A DNA stretch of 64,000 nucleotides from Microvirga lupini (GCF_014191055.1 NZ_JACHWB010000001.1:1-64000); one strand, 5' to 3'. Shown: positions 17,165-26,501, numbered from the stretch's first letter. The notes: generated by a model not told the origin, from the sequence alone. Program-made: numbers and translations.

Positions 17165-19410
17165 CCCTGCAGACGCCCCAAGACATCGACCTGACCGCCT
17201 GCGAGCGGGAGCCGATCCACATTCCGGGCAGCATCCAGCCGCACGGGTTTCTTCTGGCGGTTCGGCTCGCCGACCGGACGCTGGTCTATGCCAGCACGAA
17301 CATCGCGGACATCTTCGGGCTCGATCCGACCGATGCCCTCGGCCAGCCATTCGCCGAGGTTCTGCCGGTCCTGGCCAAGGAGTTCGAGGCACAACTCGCG
17401 GATCCGCCGCCGGCCGGGACCACGCGCTATGTCCGCACGATCAACGTTGCCACGGTAAGCGGCGAGCGGGCCTACGAGGCCGCGATCTCCCGCTCGGGCG
17501 AATGCGCCGTTCTGGAGCTTGAGGAGAGGCCGTCCGGGTCCGTCTCGAGTCTCGATGCGCTCTATCCCACCCTGCGCCGCTTCGTGGAACAGCTGCAGGG
17601 AGCCTCCAGCGTTGACATCCTGTACAGCCTCGCCGCGCAGGATATCCGCCGGATGACCGGGTTCGACCGGGTGCTGATCTATCGCTTCGACGAGCAATGG
17701 AACGGCACCGTCATCGCCGAGGACCGCAACGACGTGCTGCCGTCCTATCTCGACCTGCGCTTTCCGGCCTCCGACATTCCGGCCCAGGCGCGGGAGCTTT
17801 ATCGACGCAATCGGCTGCGTATCATTTCCGATGCCAACTACATTCCGGTTCCGATCCAGTCGCGGAACCCCGAGCCGCTGGACCTGAGCGACTCGGTGCT
17901 GCGCAGCGTCTCGCCGGTGCATCTCGAATACATGCGCAACATGGGGACGCTCGCCTCCATGTCGATCTCGATCCTGCGCGACGGCCGGCTATGGGGCCTG
18001 ATCTCCTGCCACAACAAGGAGCCGAAGCGGGTCTCGCTGCAGGTGCGCAACGCTTGCGACTTCCTCACCCAGATCTTTTCCCTGCAGCTCGAGGCGCGGG
18101 AGAACACCACGTTGGCCGAAAACCGGGTGCGCCTCGGCAGCGTGCAGACGCGGCTCCTCGCCCATATGGCGGCGGAGGACCATTTCATCGCAGGCCTCGT
18201 GAACCACCCGGACGACCTCATGCTCTTGGCGGGAGCCCAGGGTGCGGCCGTCCTCACGCAGGACCATTGCTGGCTGCTCGGCCAGACACCCGGCGAGGAT
18301 CAGGTCAGGGCCCTGTTCGCCTGGCTCTCCCACCATCACCAGGAGGATGTCTTCGCGACGGACCGACTGTCTCAGGTCTACCCGGCAGCGAAAGCCTACA
18401 CGGAGCGGGCCAGCGGTCTTCTGGCGATTTCGATCTCGAAGGCCCATTCGAGCTATGTGCTCTGGTTCCGCCCCGAGGTGGTCCAGACGGTGAAATGGGG
18501 CGGTAACCCGCAGAAGCCCGTGCAGGAGGAGGCCGGTTCCCTGCGTCTCCACCCCCGACGCTCCTTCGAGATCTGGAAAGAGACGGTGCGGGAGCGGTCG
18601 GTTGCCTGGGACCGGAGCGAGATCGAGGCGGCCAGGGAACTGCGCAACGCCATCGTGGGCATCGTGCTGCGCCGGGCCGAGGAGCTGGCGGCGATCTCCG
18701 AGGAGCTGCGCCGCTCGAACAAGGAGCTGGAGGCCTTCTCCTATTCGGTTTCCCATGACCTGCGCGCCCCGTTCCGGCACATCGTGGGCTATTCCGAACT
18801 CCTGAAGAAGCACGAGGCAAACGACCTATCGGAGAAGGGCAGACGCTACATCGACACGATCATCGATTCGGCCTACACGGCCGGGACCCTCGTGGACAAC
18901 CTGCTGCGCTTCTCGCAGATGGGCCGCACGGCCCTGAAACCGCGCCGGGTCGACATGCACCACCTGATCGACGAGATCCGGCAGCAGCTTGCCGTGCATG
19001 CGGGTGATCGCCGGATCGAGTGGGTGATCGGCGACCTGCCCGAGGTGACGGCCGATCCGGTCCTGATCCGGCTCGTGTTTGAAAACCTTCTCGACAATGC
19101 CGTAAAATACACCCGGCCCCGGGAGAAGGCCCGTATCGAGATCGGCTCCACGCGCAGCGATGGGGAGACGGTGTTTTTCGTACGCGACAACGGCGTCGGA
19201 TTCGATATGAAGTACATCGACAAGCTGTTCGGCGTCTTTCAGCGGCTGCACCGGATGGAAGATTTCGAGGGAACCGGCATCGGGCTGGCCAATGTGCGTC
19301 GCATCGTCGAACGCCATGGAGGCCGGGCCTGGGCCGAAGGCGCGCTCAACAAGGGCGCGACCTTCTCGATTGCCCTGCCGGATCACACAATGATTGAAGG
19401 AGCGGCGTGA
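17161..19410 (+). CDS. bphP: Bacteriophytochrome sensor histidine kinase
   Basis: This 749-residue red/far-red photoreceptor kinase is read from ATG 17161. The biliverdin-attaching Cys is C14, upstream of IPGSIQPHG in the PAS domain. The GAF domain has PASDIP (D205). The PHY domain tongue has PRRSF at 465-469. HisKA carries H532 in SVSHDLRAP, and the ATPase domain carries DNAVKYT, DNGVGFD and GTGIGL. It forms a bis-lobed knot chromophore module and phosphorylates the response regulator encoded directly after it. All key residues are present, so it should be photoactive. No PAS9 output extension is seen. Confidence 0.95.
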   Translation: MTLQTPQDIDLTACEREPIHIPGSIQPHGFLLAVRLADRTLVYASTNIADIFGLDPTDALGQPFAEVLPVLAKEFEAQLADPPPAGTTRYVRTINVATVSGERAYEAAISRSGECAVLELEERPSGSVSSLDALYPTLRRFVEQLQGASSVDILYSLAAQDIRRMTGFDRVLIYRFDEQWNGTVIAEDRNDVLPSYLDLRFPASDIPAQARELYRRNRLRIISDANYIPVPIQSRNPEPLDLSDSVLRSVSPVHLEYMRNMGTLASMSISILRDGRLWGLISCHNKEPKRVSLQVRNACDFLTQIFSLQLEARENTTLAENRVRLGSVQTRLLAHMAAEDHFIAGLVNHPDDLMLLAGAQGAAVLTQDHCWLLGQTPGEDQVRALFAWLSHHHQEDVFATDRLSQVYPAAKAYTERASGLLAISISKAHSSYVLWFRPEVVQTVKWGGNPQKPVQEEAGSLRLHPRRSFEIWKETVRERSVAWDRSEIEAARELRNAIVGIVLRRAEELAAISEELRRSNKELEAFSYSVSHDLRAPFRHIVGYSELLKKHEANDLSEKGRRYIDTIIDSAYTAGTLVDNLLRFSQMGRTALKPRRVDMHHLIDEIRQQLAVHAGDRRIEWVIGDLPEVTADPVLIRLVFENLLDNAVKYTRPREKARIEIGSTRSDGETVFFVRDNGVGFDMKYIDKLFGVFQRLHRMEDFEGTGIGLANVRRIVERHGGRAWAEGALNKGATFSIALPDHTMIEGAA

Positions 19411-19860
19411 ATGCCGGATTTGAAACCGATCCTGCTGGTTGAGGACAACCCGAAGGATCTCGAACTGACCCTGGCGGCCCTCGAGCAGAGCCAGCTCGCC
19501 AACGAGGTCGTCGTGGTGCGCGACGGCGCCGAGGCGCTCGATTTTCTCTATCGCCGCGGCCCGCATGAGAGCCGCAACACCAGCGACCCCGCCGTGGTCC
19601 TGCTCGACCTCAAGCTGCCGAAGGTCGACGGGCTCGAGGTGCTGGAGAAGGTGAAGTCCGACCCGCATCTGAGGCAGACTCCGGTCGTGATGCTCACCTC
19701 CTCGCGGGAGGAAACCGACCTCGTGCGCAGCTACGAGCTCGGGGTGAACGCCTTCGTGGTGAAGCCGGTAGGTTTCCGTGAATTCTTCGATGCCATCCAG
19801 GACCTCGGCGTGTTCTGGGCCATCCTCAACGAGCCGCCGCCGCGGCGCAACGAGGGATAA
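19411..19860 (+). CDS. Phytochrome-partner response regulator (Rcp1-like)
   Basis: This 149-residue single receiver has acidic LLVEDNP, phospho-acceptor D66 (VVLLDLKLP), MLTSS and the Lys of VVKPVGF. The long insert after strand 2 (LYRRGPHESRNTSD) and the C-terminal FFDAIQDLGVFWAILN are typical of the Rcp1/CheY-like regulators paired with phytochromes. Its ATG follows the bphP stop with no gap. There is no DNA-binding domain, so output must be by phosphotransfer or protein interaction. Confidence 0.92.
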   Translation: MPDLKPILLVEDNPKDLELTLAALEQSQLANEVVVVRDGAEALDFLYRRGPHESRNTSDPAVVLLDLKLPKVDGLEVLEKVKSDPHLRQTPVVMLTSSREETDLVRSYELGVNAFVVKPVGFREFFDAIQDLGVFWAILNEPPPRRNEG

Positions 19861-19868
19861 CATCACCG

Positions 19869-20918
19869 ATGAGCCTGCAGGCCCGTCCCCAGTCCAGCCC
19901 GACGCTGCGCATCCTCCTCCTGGAGGACAGCGCGCTCGATGCTGAGCTGGTGACGGAGGCTCTGTCCTCCGCGCACCTCGCCGCCACGATCGAGCGCGTC
20001 GACACGGCGGCCGACTTCACGCGGGCGGTGCAGGAGAGCGGCTGGGACATCATCCTGGCCGATTACCGGCTTCCTGCGTTCGACGGCTTGAGCGCGCTGG
20101 AGATCGTGCAGGCGCGGGCGCCCGGCACGCCCTTCATCTTCGTGTCCGGAGCGCTCGGCGAAGAGGTGGCGGTGGAAGCGCTCAAGCGCGGCGCCACGGA
20201 TTACGTGCTCAAACACAGCCTCGACCGGCTGCCCGGCACCGTCCTGCGGGCGCTGGCCGAAGCCCGCGAGCGGGCCGACAAGCGCCAGGCGCAGGACGCA
20301 CTTCAGACGCTTCTCGAGCAGCAGACGGCGCTCCTGCACGAGCTCGACCATCGGGTGAAGAACAACCTCCAGCTCCTCCTGTCCCTGATCGGGATCGAGA
20401 TCCGCCAGGCCGAGGACGATCAGGTGCGGCAGGTTCTCAGCCGCATGAGGGAGCGCCTCCAGGCGCTGGCCGCGGCGCACCGGGATCTTTACGACGGCAA
20501 GGGCGCGGCTCGCTTCGATGCATCCAGTTTCGCCAAGGGGCTCTGCGAGGAACTTACCGCCGCCATGCCCGAGGTGAGGATCGCGCCGGAATTCGAGATC
20601 GAGAACGTGGAGGTGGAGGCGTCCAAGGCGGCGCCCATCGCGCTCCTGTTCAACGAGATCATCGTCAACGCTCTGACCCACGCCTATCAGCAGCGCCACG
20701 GCAAGCTGAAGCTGGCTCTGCGCATCCGGGACGGGATTCTGCTGTTTCAGATCTCGGACGAAGCCTTCAGCCCCGAGGAGAAGGCGGCTGCGCAGAACAG
20801 CGCGTCCGGCACCATCCTGAAGGCCTTGTCGCGTCAGCTCGATGCCCATGTGGAATGGCCGTCGGGTGAGCCTGCAACCCTCGTGCGCGTTACCATGCCG
20901 GCGCAGGACGTGAGCTAG
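19869..20918 (+). CDS. Receiver-HisKA_2 hybrid histidine kinase
   Basis: This 349-residue soluble protein has an N-terminal receiver domain (D65 in ILADYRLPAFDG, K115 in YVLKHS). A HisKA_2 dimerisation helix follows, with H161 in ELDHRVKNNLQLL, then a compact ATPase domain. It would take phosphate at its own receiver and signal through a HisKA_2 core, the kinase class that often feeds general-stress regulators such as PhyR in alphaproteobacteria (family knowledge). It starts 8 nt after the response regulator and 3 nt before the next kinase. Confidence 0.9.
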   Translation: MSLQARPQSSPTLRILLLEDSALDAELVTEALSSAHLAATIERVDTAADFTRAVQESGWDIILADYRLPAFDGLSALEIVQARAPGTPFIFVSGALGEEVAVEALKRGATDYVLKHSLDRLPGTVLRALAEARERADKRQAQDALQTLLEQQTALLHELDHRVKNNLQLLLSLIGIEIRQAEDDQVRQVLSRMRERLQALAAAHRDLYDGKGAARFDASSFAKGLCEELTAAMPEVRIAPEFEIENVEVEASKAAPIALLFNEIIVNALTHAYQQRHGKLKLALRIRDGILLFQISDEAFSPEEKAAAQNSASGTILKALSRQLDAHVEWPSGEPATLVRVTMPAQDVS

Positions 20919-20921
20919 CCG

Positions 20922-23069
20922 ATGGTAAGCGAACCCGTCGCCGGAACGAACACCGCACAAGCGGCCACCGGCCTTCCCGGAAGAGCCAGGATATCGCTGC
21001 GGCAGGTTCTGTGGGGGCTGGTGCTCGCCATCGCGCTGCCGATCCTCCTGGTGGCGGCCGGTGGCTTCTACTCCGGCTACAGGGCCGAGCAGCAGGCCGT
21101 CGATCAGCGCATGCAGGAAACCGCCCGGGCCTTGAGCCTGCTGCTCGACAGTGAGCTCGACAAATCGGTGCTGGCCATGCGGGTCCTGGCCCGATCCCCA
21201 ACCCTTGCCAATGGCGACTTCGAAGGCTTCTACGAAGCGGTGAAGGATGCCGGTCTCGGTGCTCCATCCTGGATTGCCCTCTTCGAGCCGAGCGGCCGCG
21301 CCATCTTCAACACCCGCGTGCCTTATGGCGTTCGCCTGCCGGACAGCAACCGCCCGGATGTTCTTCGGCAGGTTCAGGAAACGCGCAAGCCCCATGTATC
21401 GGATCTCTATACCGGCTCCCTGACCGGACAACGCCTCATCACCATCGACGTCCCGGTCGTCATCGACGAGACAGTGGTCTACATCCTGTCGCTCGCCATC
21501 ACCCCGGAGGCTTTTCAGAACATCATCCGCGATCAGCGGATCGTCGATGGCTGGAACGCCGCCGTGCTCGACCGCAGCAAGCGGATCGTGGCCCGGTCCC
21601 GCGCGCCGGAGCGGTTCGTCGGACAGCTGGCCAGCGCCAACGTTCAGGAGGCCCTTGCCGCGTCCTCCGAGGGCCTTCTCCAGAGCGTCACCCTCGATGG
21701 CATTGCGGTTCGTACCTATTTCAGCCAATCGCCCGCCTATGGCTGGTCCTTCGTCATCAGCATTCCGACCTCGGAGCTGGCGCAGTCGATCCAGCGCTCG
21801 CTTTTCTGGCTCATGGTTCTGGCTGGAGTCGCCATAGGCGGCCTCATCCTGGCGGCCCTGCTCTCGCGCGCGATTGCGCGGCCCGTCGACCAGCTCGTCG
21901 CGGCCGCCCAGGTGCTCGGCCGCCGGGAGGAGGTGACGGGCCAGGACACCACGCAGGTTGTGGAATTCGACACGATCAGGACGGCGCTGGCGGAAGCCTC
22001 GGCGGATATCCGCCGCCATGAGCGCGAGCGGGAGGACGTTCTGGCCCAGATTGCGGAGAGCGAGGCCCGCCTGCGGCTTGCGCTCAACGCCGGGCATTTC
22101 GGCTCCTGGGAACTCACGCCGGAGACGGGCGTCTTCATCACCTCGGCAAACTGCCGGGCCAATTTCGGCCGCGGCCGCGACGAGCCGTTCACTTACGCGG
22201 ATCTGGTCTCGTCCATCCACCCCGACGACCGCGCCATGCAGGCCGAGGCCGTCGCGCAGGCCATTGCGACCAACACGGATCTTCATGTGGAGTACCGGGC
22301 GATCTGGCCCGACGAGAGCGAGCACTGGATCCGCGTCAGCGGGCGAAAGCGGATTGGCGCGAACGGCCAGCTGTCCATGGTGGGCGTGTCGCAGGAGATC
22401 ACCGAGCGCAAGCTTGCCGACGAACGGCAGGCGCTCCTGCTGCGCGAATTGAATCACCGCGTGAAGAACACGCTGGCGACCGTGCAATCGGTGGCCTCGC
22501 TCACCCGCCGTTCGGCCGAGAACACGGATCCTGCGGCCTGGAACGCCTTCATGGATCGTCTGCACGGGCTCGCCAAGACTCACGATCTTCTGACGAACAC
22601 CCAGTGGCAGGGCGCGCTTCTGGACGATGTGCTGAAGAACGAGCTCGATCCCTACCAGGACGCGATGCGTCAGCGCATCCGCCTGAGGGGGCCGAGGATC
22701 AACCTCCAGCCGGGCGCCGTGCTGGCCTTAGGCCTTGCCATTCACGAGATGGCTACGAATGCCGTCAAATACGGCAGCCTCTCGGTGCCGGACGGAAAGG
22801 TTCATGTGATGTGGGCCATCACGTCCGGGAGTGCGCCGCCCTCCTTGCTCGTCGAATGGGTCGAGAGCGGCGGTCCGACCGTGAAGAAGCCGGAGCGCCA
22901 GGGTTTTGGAACCAAGCTCATCCAGCGCGGCTTGGCGCAGCAGCTCGGGGGCGAGATCAAGCTCGATTTCGCGCCGACGGGCGTTCGCTGCGTGATCACC
23001 TTCCCGATCGCCACCATGGTGGACGATACAGACGAGGTCGACGACACCCGGCGACGCTATGCGTCGTGA
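20922..23069 (+). CDS. Membrane-bound Cache-HAMP-PAS HWE-family sensor kinase
   Basis: This 715-residue kinase has one membrane helix at about 30-50 and a periplasmic Cache-type sensor at about 55-285. A second helix lies at about 292-315, followed by a HAMP-like linker and a PAS fold at about 375-495. The HWE kinase core has H512 in RELNHRVKNTLATVQ. An Asn-box EMATNAVKYGSL and QGFGTKLI complete the ATPase. The periplasmic ligand is unknown. It is the last member of the phytochrome signalling string, and its position suggests that periplasmic and light signals converge on shared receivers. Confidence 0.9.
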   Translation: MVSEPVAGTNTAQAATGLPGRARISLRQVLWGLVLAIALPILLVAAGGFYSGYRAEQQAVDQRMQETARALSLLLDSELDKSVLAMRVLARSPTLANGDFEGFYEAVKDAGLGAPSWIALFEPSGRAIFNTRVPYGVRLPDSNRPDVLRQVQETRKPHVSDLYTGSLTGQRLITIDVPVVIDETVVYILSLAITPEAFQNIIRDQRIVDGWNAAVLDRSKRIVARSRAPERFVGQLASANVQEALAASSEGLLQSVTLDGIAVRTYFSQSPAYGWSFVISIPTSELAQSIQRSLFWLMVLAGVAIGGLILAALLSRAIARPVDQLVAAAQVLGRREEVTGQDTTQVVEFDTIRTALAEASADIRRHEREREDVLAQIAESEARLRLALNAGHFGSWELTPETGVFITSANCRANFGRGRDEPFTYADLVSSIHPDDRAMQAEAVAQAIATNTDLHVEYRAIWPDESEHWIRVSGRKRIGANGQLSMVGVSQEITERKLADERQALLLRELNHRVKNTLATVQSVASLTRRSAENTDPAAWNAFMDRLHGLAKTHDLLTNTQWQGALLDDVLKNELDPYQDAMRQRIRLRGPRINLQPGAVLALGLAIHEMATNAVKYGSLSVPDGKVHVMWAITSGSAPPSLLVEWVESGGPTVKKPERQGFGTKLIQRGLAQQLGGEIKLDFAPTGVRCVITFPIATMVDDTDEVDDTRRRYAS

Positions 23070-23155
23070 GGTGGCGGAAGCGTCCTGCTTGACAGAAGGC
23101 CATGGCTCCGGTGCTCATCGTCCTGATGCTTTAAGTTGAACGATCCGGTGCCCCG

Positions 23156-24448
23156 ATGACGACCATCCGCGATAAGCTCGAAACCATCCTGGAGCGTCTG
23201 GACGCGCGGGCCGCCGACGAGCGGGTGTTCGTCCGCCTGTACCAGGAGGCCGCCCGCGCCGCAGCGGACGCCGCAGATGCACGCCGACAGGCAGGTGTGT
23301 CCTTAAGCCCGCTCGATGGCACGATCGTGTCGATCAAGGACCTGTTCGACGTGGCGGGCGAAGCCACGCTCGCGGGCTCCGTCGCCATGCGCGACAGGTC
23401 TCCCGCAACGAGAGACGCCACAATCGTCCGCCGCCTGCGCCAAGCAGGGGCCGTCATTCTCGGCAAGACCAACATGGTGGAGTTCGCCTATTCGGGGCTC
23501 GGACTCAACCCGCATTACGGCACCCCGGGCAATGCGGCCGATCCCCTGCGCATTCCGGGCGGCTCGTCCTCGGGGGCCGGCGTCACCGTGGCCGAGGGCA
23601 CGAGCGAGATCTCCATCGGCAGCGATACGGGCGGGTCGGTGCGCATTCCGGCGGCGCTCAACGGGGTGGTCGGGTTCAAGCCGACCGCGCATCGGGTGCC
23701 GCTGGACGGAGCCTTTCCCCTTTCGCCCTCGCTGGACTCGATCGGCCCGCTCGCGCTCTCCGTTCAGGACTGCGCCGACACGGATGCCGTCATGGCCGGC
23801 GAAGAGCCGTGGGCCGTCAACCCTCATCCTCTGGCAGGATTGCGAATCGGCGTTCCCCGGGGGCGTCTGTTCTCGGACCTCGAGCCGATGGTGGAGCAGG
23901 CCTTCGAGGGAGCCCTGAGCCGCCTGTCGCAGGCCGGAGCCAAGGTGTACGACCACAGCATCGAGGACCTGCTCACGGCGATGGCGGAAACGACCGCCGC
24001 GGCCTCGATCGCGTCCATCGAGGCCTCCGAGGTTCACGCGGACTGGCTGGAGACCAAGGCTGCGGAGATCGATCCACGCGTGCGATGGTCGATTGCGCGC
24101 AGCGGCACCGTTCCGGCCCCGGTCTATATCCGCATGATCCGCCACCGCCGGGCGCTCGCTGCCGCCATGGATGAGCGGCTGTCCCCGGTCGACGTGCTGG
24201 CGCTGCCGACGACGGCGATCTCAGCGCCCCTCATCGCGCCCCTGGAGGCCGACGACAGGCTCTACAACAAGACGGACTGGCATATCCTGCGCAATCCGAT
24301 GTTCTGCAACCAGTTCGACCTCACGGCCATCTCGCTGCCTGTCCCCGGCTGCGAGCGCCCGGTGGGTTTCATGCTGGTGGCGCGCCACGGGCAGGATCGC
24401 AGGCTGCTGGCGATCGCGGCCGGCGTGGAGCGCGCATTGGTCGGCTGA
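23156..24448 (+). CDS. Amidase-signature family hydrolase
   Basis: This 430-residue enzyme has the Ser-cisSer-Lys triad of amidase-signature hydrolases: K61 (VSIKDLFD), the cis-Ser in GGSSSGAG (about 138) and nucleophile S161 in DTGGSVRIP. The family cleaves amides including urea derivatives, aryl amides and, in GatA, glutamine. No GatB or GatC gene is nearby and the C-terminal half diverges from GatA, so a catabolic amidase is likelier. Its substrate is not recognisable. It is 86 nt from the sensor kinase and appears to be its own unit. Confidence 0.87.
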   Translation: MTTIRDKLETILERLDARAADERVFVRLYQEAARAAADAADARRQAGVSLSPLDGTIVSIKDLFDVAGEATLAGSVAMRDRSPATRDATIVRRLRQAGAVILGKTNMVEFAYSGLGLNPHYGTPGNAADPLRIPGGSSSGAGVTVAEGTSEISIGSDTGGSVRIPAALNGVVGFKPTAHRVPLDGAFPLSPSLDSIGPLALSVQDCADTDAVMAGEEPWAVNPHPLAGLRIGVPRGRLFSDLEPMVEQAFEGALSRLSQAGAKVYDHSIEDLLTAMAETTAAASIASIEASEVHADWLETKAAEIDPRVRWSIARSGTVPAPVYIRMIRHRRALAAAMDERLSPVDVLALPTTAISAPLIAPLEADDRLYNKTDWHILRNPMFCNQFDLTAISLPVPGCERPVGFMLVARHGQDRRLLAIAAGVERALVG

Positions 24449-24614
24449 TCCGAGAGTTGCAGTTTCAGGAATGGTGGCGCATGCCGTCATTCCCCATCAT
24501 GCGGACGCCTGTCTGTCCAAGGCGGGAAAGATCGCATACATCCGGACTGCTGGCACCGATCCTGCCGACAAGCGTTGATGATGCTTGCTGCCATCCTTGG
24601 AGAGCCCGAGCCGG

Positions 24615-25004
24615 ATGATGCGTCAACTCTATCTCTGCCTGGGCTATGGCAGCCTTGCTCTCGGTGTGATCGGGATCTTTCTGCCCGTTCTGCCGACGAC
24701 GCCCTTCGTTCTCCTGGCCGTATGGTTCTTTGCGCGCTCGAACCCGGCTCTGGCCGAGCGGCTCTACACCCATCCCCGTTTCGGTCATCTGCTGACCACG
24801 TGGCGCGATCAGAGGGCCATTCCCCGGCGTGCCAAGATCTATGCGCTGAGCATGCTTGCCGTCTCGTACGGCCTTGTCCTGTGGCTGACGGAGATCGAGT
24901 TGCTGCCCTTCATTCTCGCGATCATCATGGGAAGCGTCGCGCTCTACATCGCCACGCGCCCGGCGCCGCGCGAGAGGCCGGAGAGCCGGATCCCGGAAGC
25001 CTGA
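24615..25004 (+). CDS. DUF454 (YbaN-like) inner-membrane protein
   Basis: This 129-residue protein has three or four membrane segments. GIFLPVLPTTPFVLLA is the family hallmark, followed by FARSNPALAERLYTHP. YbaN-type proteins have no settled function. The start ATG at 24615 is preferred over an upstream TTG at 24585 because GGAGAG lies 10 nt before it. A tandem ATG at 24618 is also possible. The short Arg/Glu-rich tail is cytoplasmic. Confidence 0.85.
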   Translation: MMRQLYLCLGYGSLALGVIGIFLPVLPTTPFVLLAVWFFARSNPALAERLYTHPRFGHLLTTWRDQRAIPRRAKIYALSMLAVSYGLVLWLTEIELLPFILAIIMGSVALYIATRPAPRERPESRIPEA

Positions 25005-25163
25005 AGCCAGCGGGATCCAAGACCTTTCACATCTCGATCATTCAGGAAGATGCCCACAATCCGGCGCTTCTCGGATTTGGCCAAGGTTGCGCCATGTTGC
25101 GGTCATGGTTCCGGTTAGGCTGCTGGCATCTCAACGCATCCAACGATGCGCAGCTTGAAAAGT

Positions 25164-25216
25164 GGAGCATCGGAATGGCTCCCGAAAGTGCACAGCCACT
25201 TTCGGGTCCGAGGCTT
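25164..25216. repeat. Palindromic intergenic repeat, copy 1
   Basis: An outer left arm GGAGCATCGG (25164-25173) is followed by a perfect 10-bp inner inverted repeat CCCGAAAGTG / CACTTTCGGG (25181-25190 with 25197-25206). The right outer arm, CCGAGGCTT, is degraded compared with copy 2 at 26888. It lies just upstream of a small membrane-protein gene. The design resembles dispersed REP/RUP-like elements of Rhizobiales. Confidence 0.8.
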
Positions 25217-25233
25217 TAACGAGGAGGGATGTG

Positions 25234-25350
25234 ATGCGCAGTCTCAGTCTGTCGGTCTTTCTGCTTGCCTCGGCGGCGATGATCGCACCGATTCTGATTG
25301 CCCTGGCCTATGCCGCCAGCATCCTGACCTCAGCCCTTATGTTTCCCTGA
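25234..25350 (+). CDS. Small hydrophobic protein, 38 residues
   Basis: A perfect GAGGAGGG ribosome site 5 nt before ATG 25234 supports a 38-residue product that is almost entirely hydrophobic: MRSLSLSV, then a stretch of Ala, Leu and Ile to the end. It could be a single-span membrane peptide or an uncleaved signal-anchor. I do not recognise a family. The strength of the ribosome site is the main evidence that it is real. Confidence 0.55.
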   Translation: MRSLSLSVFLLASAAMIAPILIALAYAASILTSALMFP

Positions 25351-25404
25351 TATCTCACCACGCTTCGTCTGCGGAACAACATCCTTCCTTGCGGAGCATT
25401 CCGT

Positions 25405-25713
25405 TCAGGTCCGCGGATTCGCGATCTCCGCCGTCAGCTTCGGCAGTTCCTTGGTCATCCAATCGACCATCTGATCGCTCGTCTTCAGATGCGCCGGCAT
25501 GGGAATGAAGGGTCCATGCGACTCATAGATGGCCGTGGGATCTCTGGCGCCCAGGATCGGGTCGAGATCGTCCTCGATCTCTGGTGTGATGCTTCTGCTG
25601 CCGAACCAGGTCAGGAGCAGGAGGAGCATCCCGACAGTGCCCGCAAGAACGATCAGCAAGGATATCGCCAAGTCTGCCACCTGTTCCTTCCCTGCAATGA
25701 GAGGCTCTTTCAC
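25405..25713 (-). CDS. Hypothetical single-pass membrane protein
   Basis: This 102-residue protein is read from GTG 25713, with GGAG 5 nt upstream. One hydrophobic helix (about 14-38, LAISLLIVLAGTVGMLLLLL) is followed by an acidic, soluble tail with ITPEIEDDLDP and SDQMVDWMTKEL. No known family is recognised. It is divergent from the PRC-barrel gene, with a 182-nt shared upstream region, and convergent with the 38-residue peptide gene. Confidence 0.6.
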   Translation of the reverse strand: MKEPLIAGKEQVADLAISLLIVLAGTVGMLLLLLTWFGSRSITPEIEDDLDPILGARDPTAIYESHGPFIPMPAHLKTSDQMVDWMTKELPKLTAEIANPRT

Positions 25714-25895
25714 TCGGCTCCGAGTTTATCATCGAACGATCTTTCGTCCAAAGATGCAAGCCGCAGTCTTGCGACATGATGTTCCCTGTTTGATGTCGGG
25801 CGATTGAGGTCTACAATTATCGCGTGGGCAGGCTTCACGGCCTCTCATAGGTTGAAGAAGGGGGCGTGATCGATACTGGTGCAGGGGAGGCGCTC

Positions 25896-26468
25896 ATGCG
25901 AACCTATTACGTGTTCCAATCCAAGGCGGAGCCCGATCTCCGCGGATTTGTCGAGAGCTCCTCGGGCGAGGTTCTGCCGGCCGATTTGGGGCCATGGGCC
26001 CTCATGCAGCAGATCGGCCCCGATGAAGAGTGGAACCAGGGCGTCAGCCGTGCCGTGGTGGCGGCCGGAATCCTGGAGAACGGCTTCTATCTCTGGGGAC
26101 CCGTCAACCGCGCGACCCCATCCCATCCGGTGATTGAAAGTGACCGCGTCGAAGGAACGGCCGTCTACGATCCGCACGGGACGCAGATCGGGACGATCAA
26201 GCGTCTTCTGATCGAGAAGGTGAGCGGCCGCGTGCTTTATGTCGATGTGACCTTCGGTGGCTTCTTCGGGCTGGGTGCTCATCACCACACGATCCCCTGG
26301 GACAAGCTCTCCTACGACAAGGAGCTCGAAGGCTACCGTACCGACGTGACCGAGGCTCAGGTCCAGGGCGCGCCGGCCTTCTACGGCGACGATACGGTCT
26401 GGCCCGACCGCAGGCGCGAGCAGGAGATGCGGGACTACTGGCATGACGTCCCGCGAGGGCCGATCTGA
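25896..26468 (+). CDS. PRC-barrel domain protein
   Basis: This 190-residue protein starts at ATG 25896, with GGGGAGG just upstream; an earlier in-frame GTG is less likely. The N-terminal 85 residues (MRTYYVFQSK...) are of unknown type. The C-terminal part (about 88-150) is a PRC-barrel: SDRVEGTAVYDPHGTQIG, then LLIEKVSGRV and the loop GLGAHHHTIPWD. Stand-alone PRC-barrel proteins in Rhizobiales are often stress-induced and periplasm- or membrane-associated, but this one has no signal peptide. It is followed by a 65-residue gene after 33 nt, probably in the same transcript. Confidence 0.82.
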   Translation: MRTYYVFQSKAEPDLRGFVESSSGEVLPADLGPWALMQQIGPDEEWNQGVSRAVVAAGILENGFYLWGPVNRATPSHPVIESDRVEGTAVYDPHGTQIGTIKRLLIEKVSGRVLYVDVTFGGFFGLGAHHHTIPWDKLSYDKELEGYRTDVTEAQVQGAPAFYGDDTVWPDRRREQEMRDYWHDVPRGPI

Positions 26469-26501
26469 GATCGCCGGCCCGTCATATCCCGGAGGAACGC
26501 C

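Noticed and set aside
19863..22583. A 906-codon open frame on the minus strand opposite two kinases
   Set aside because: Composition artefact; the plus-strand kinases carry complete catalytic motifs.
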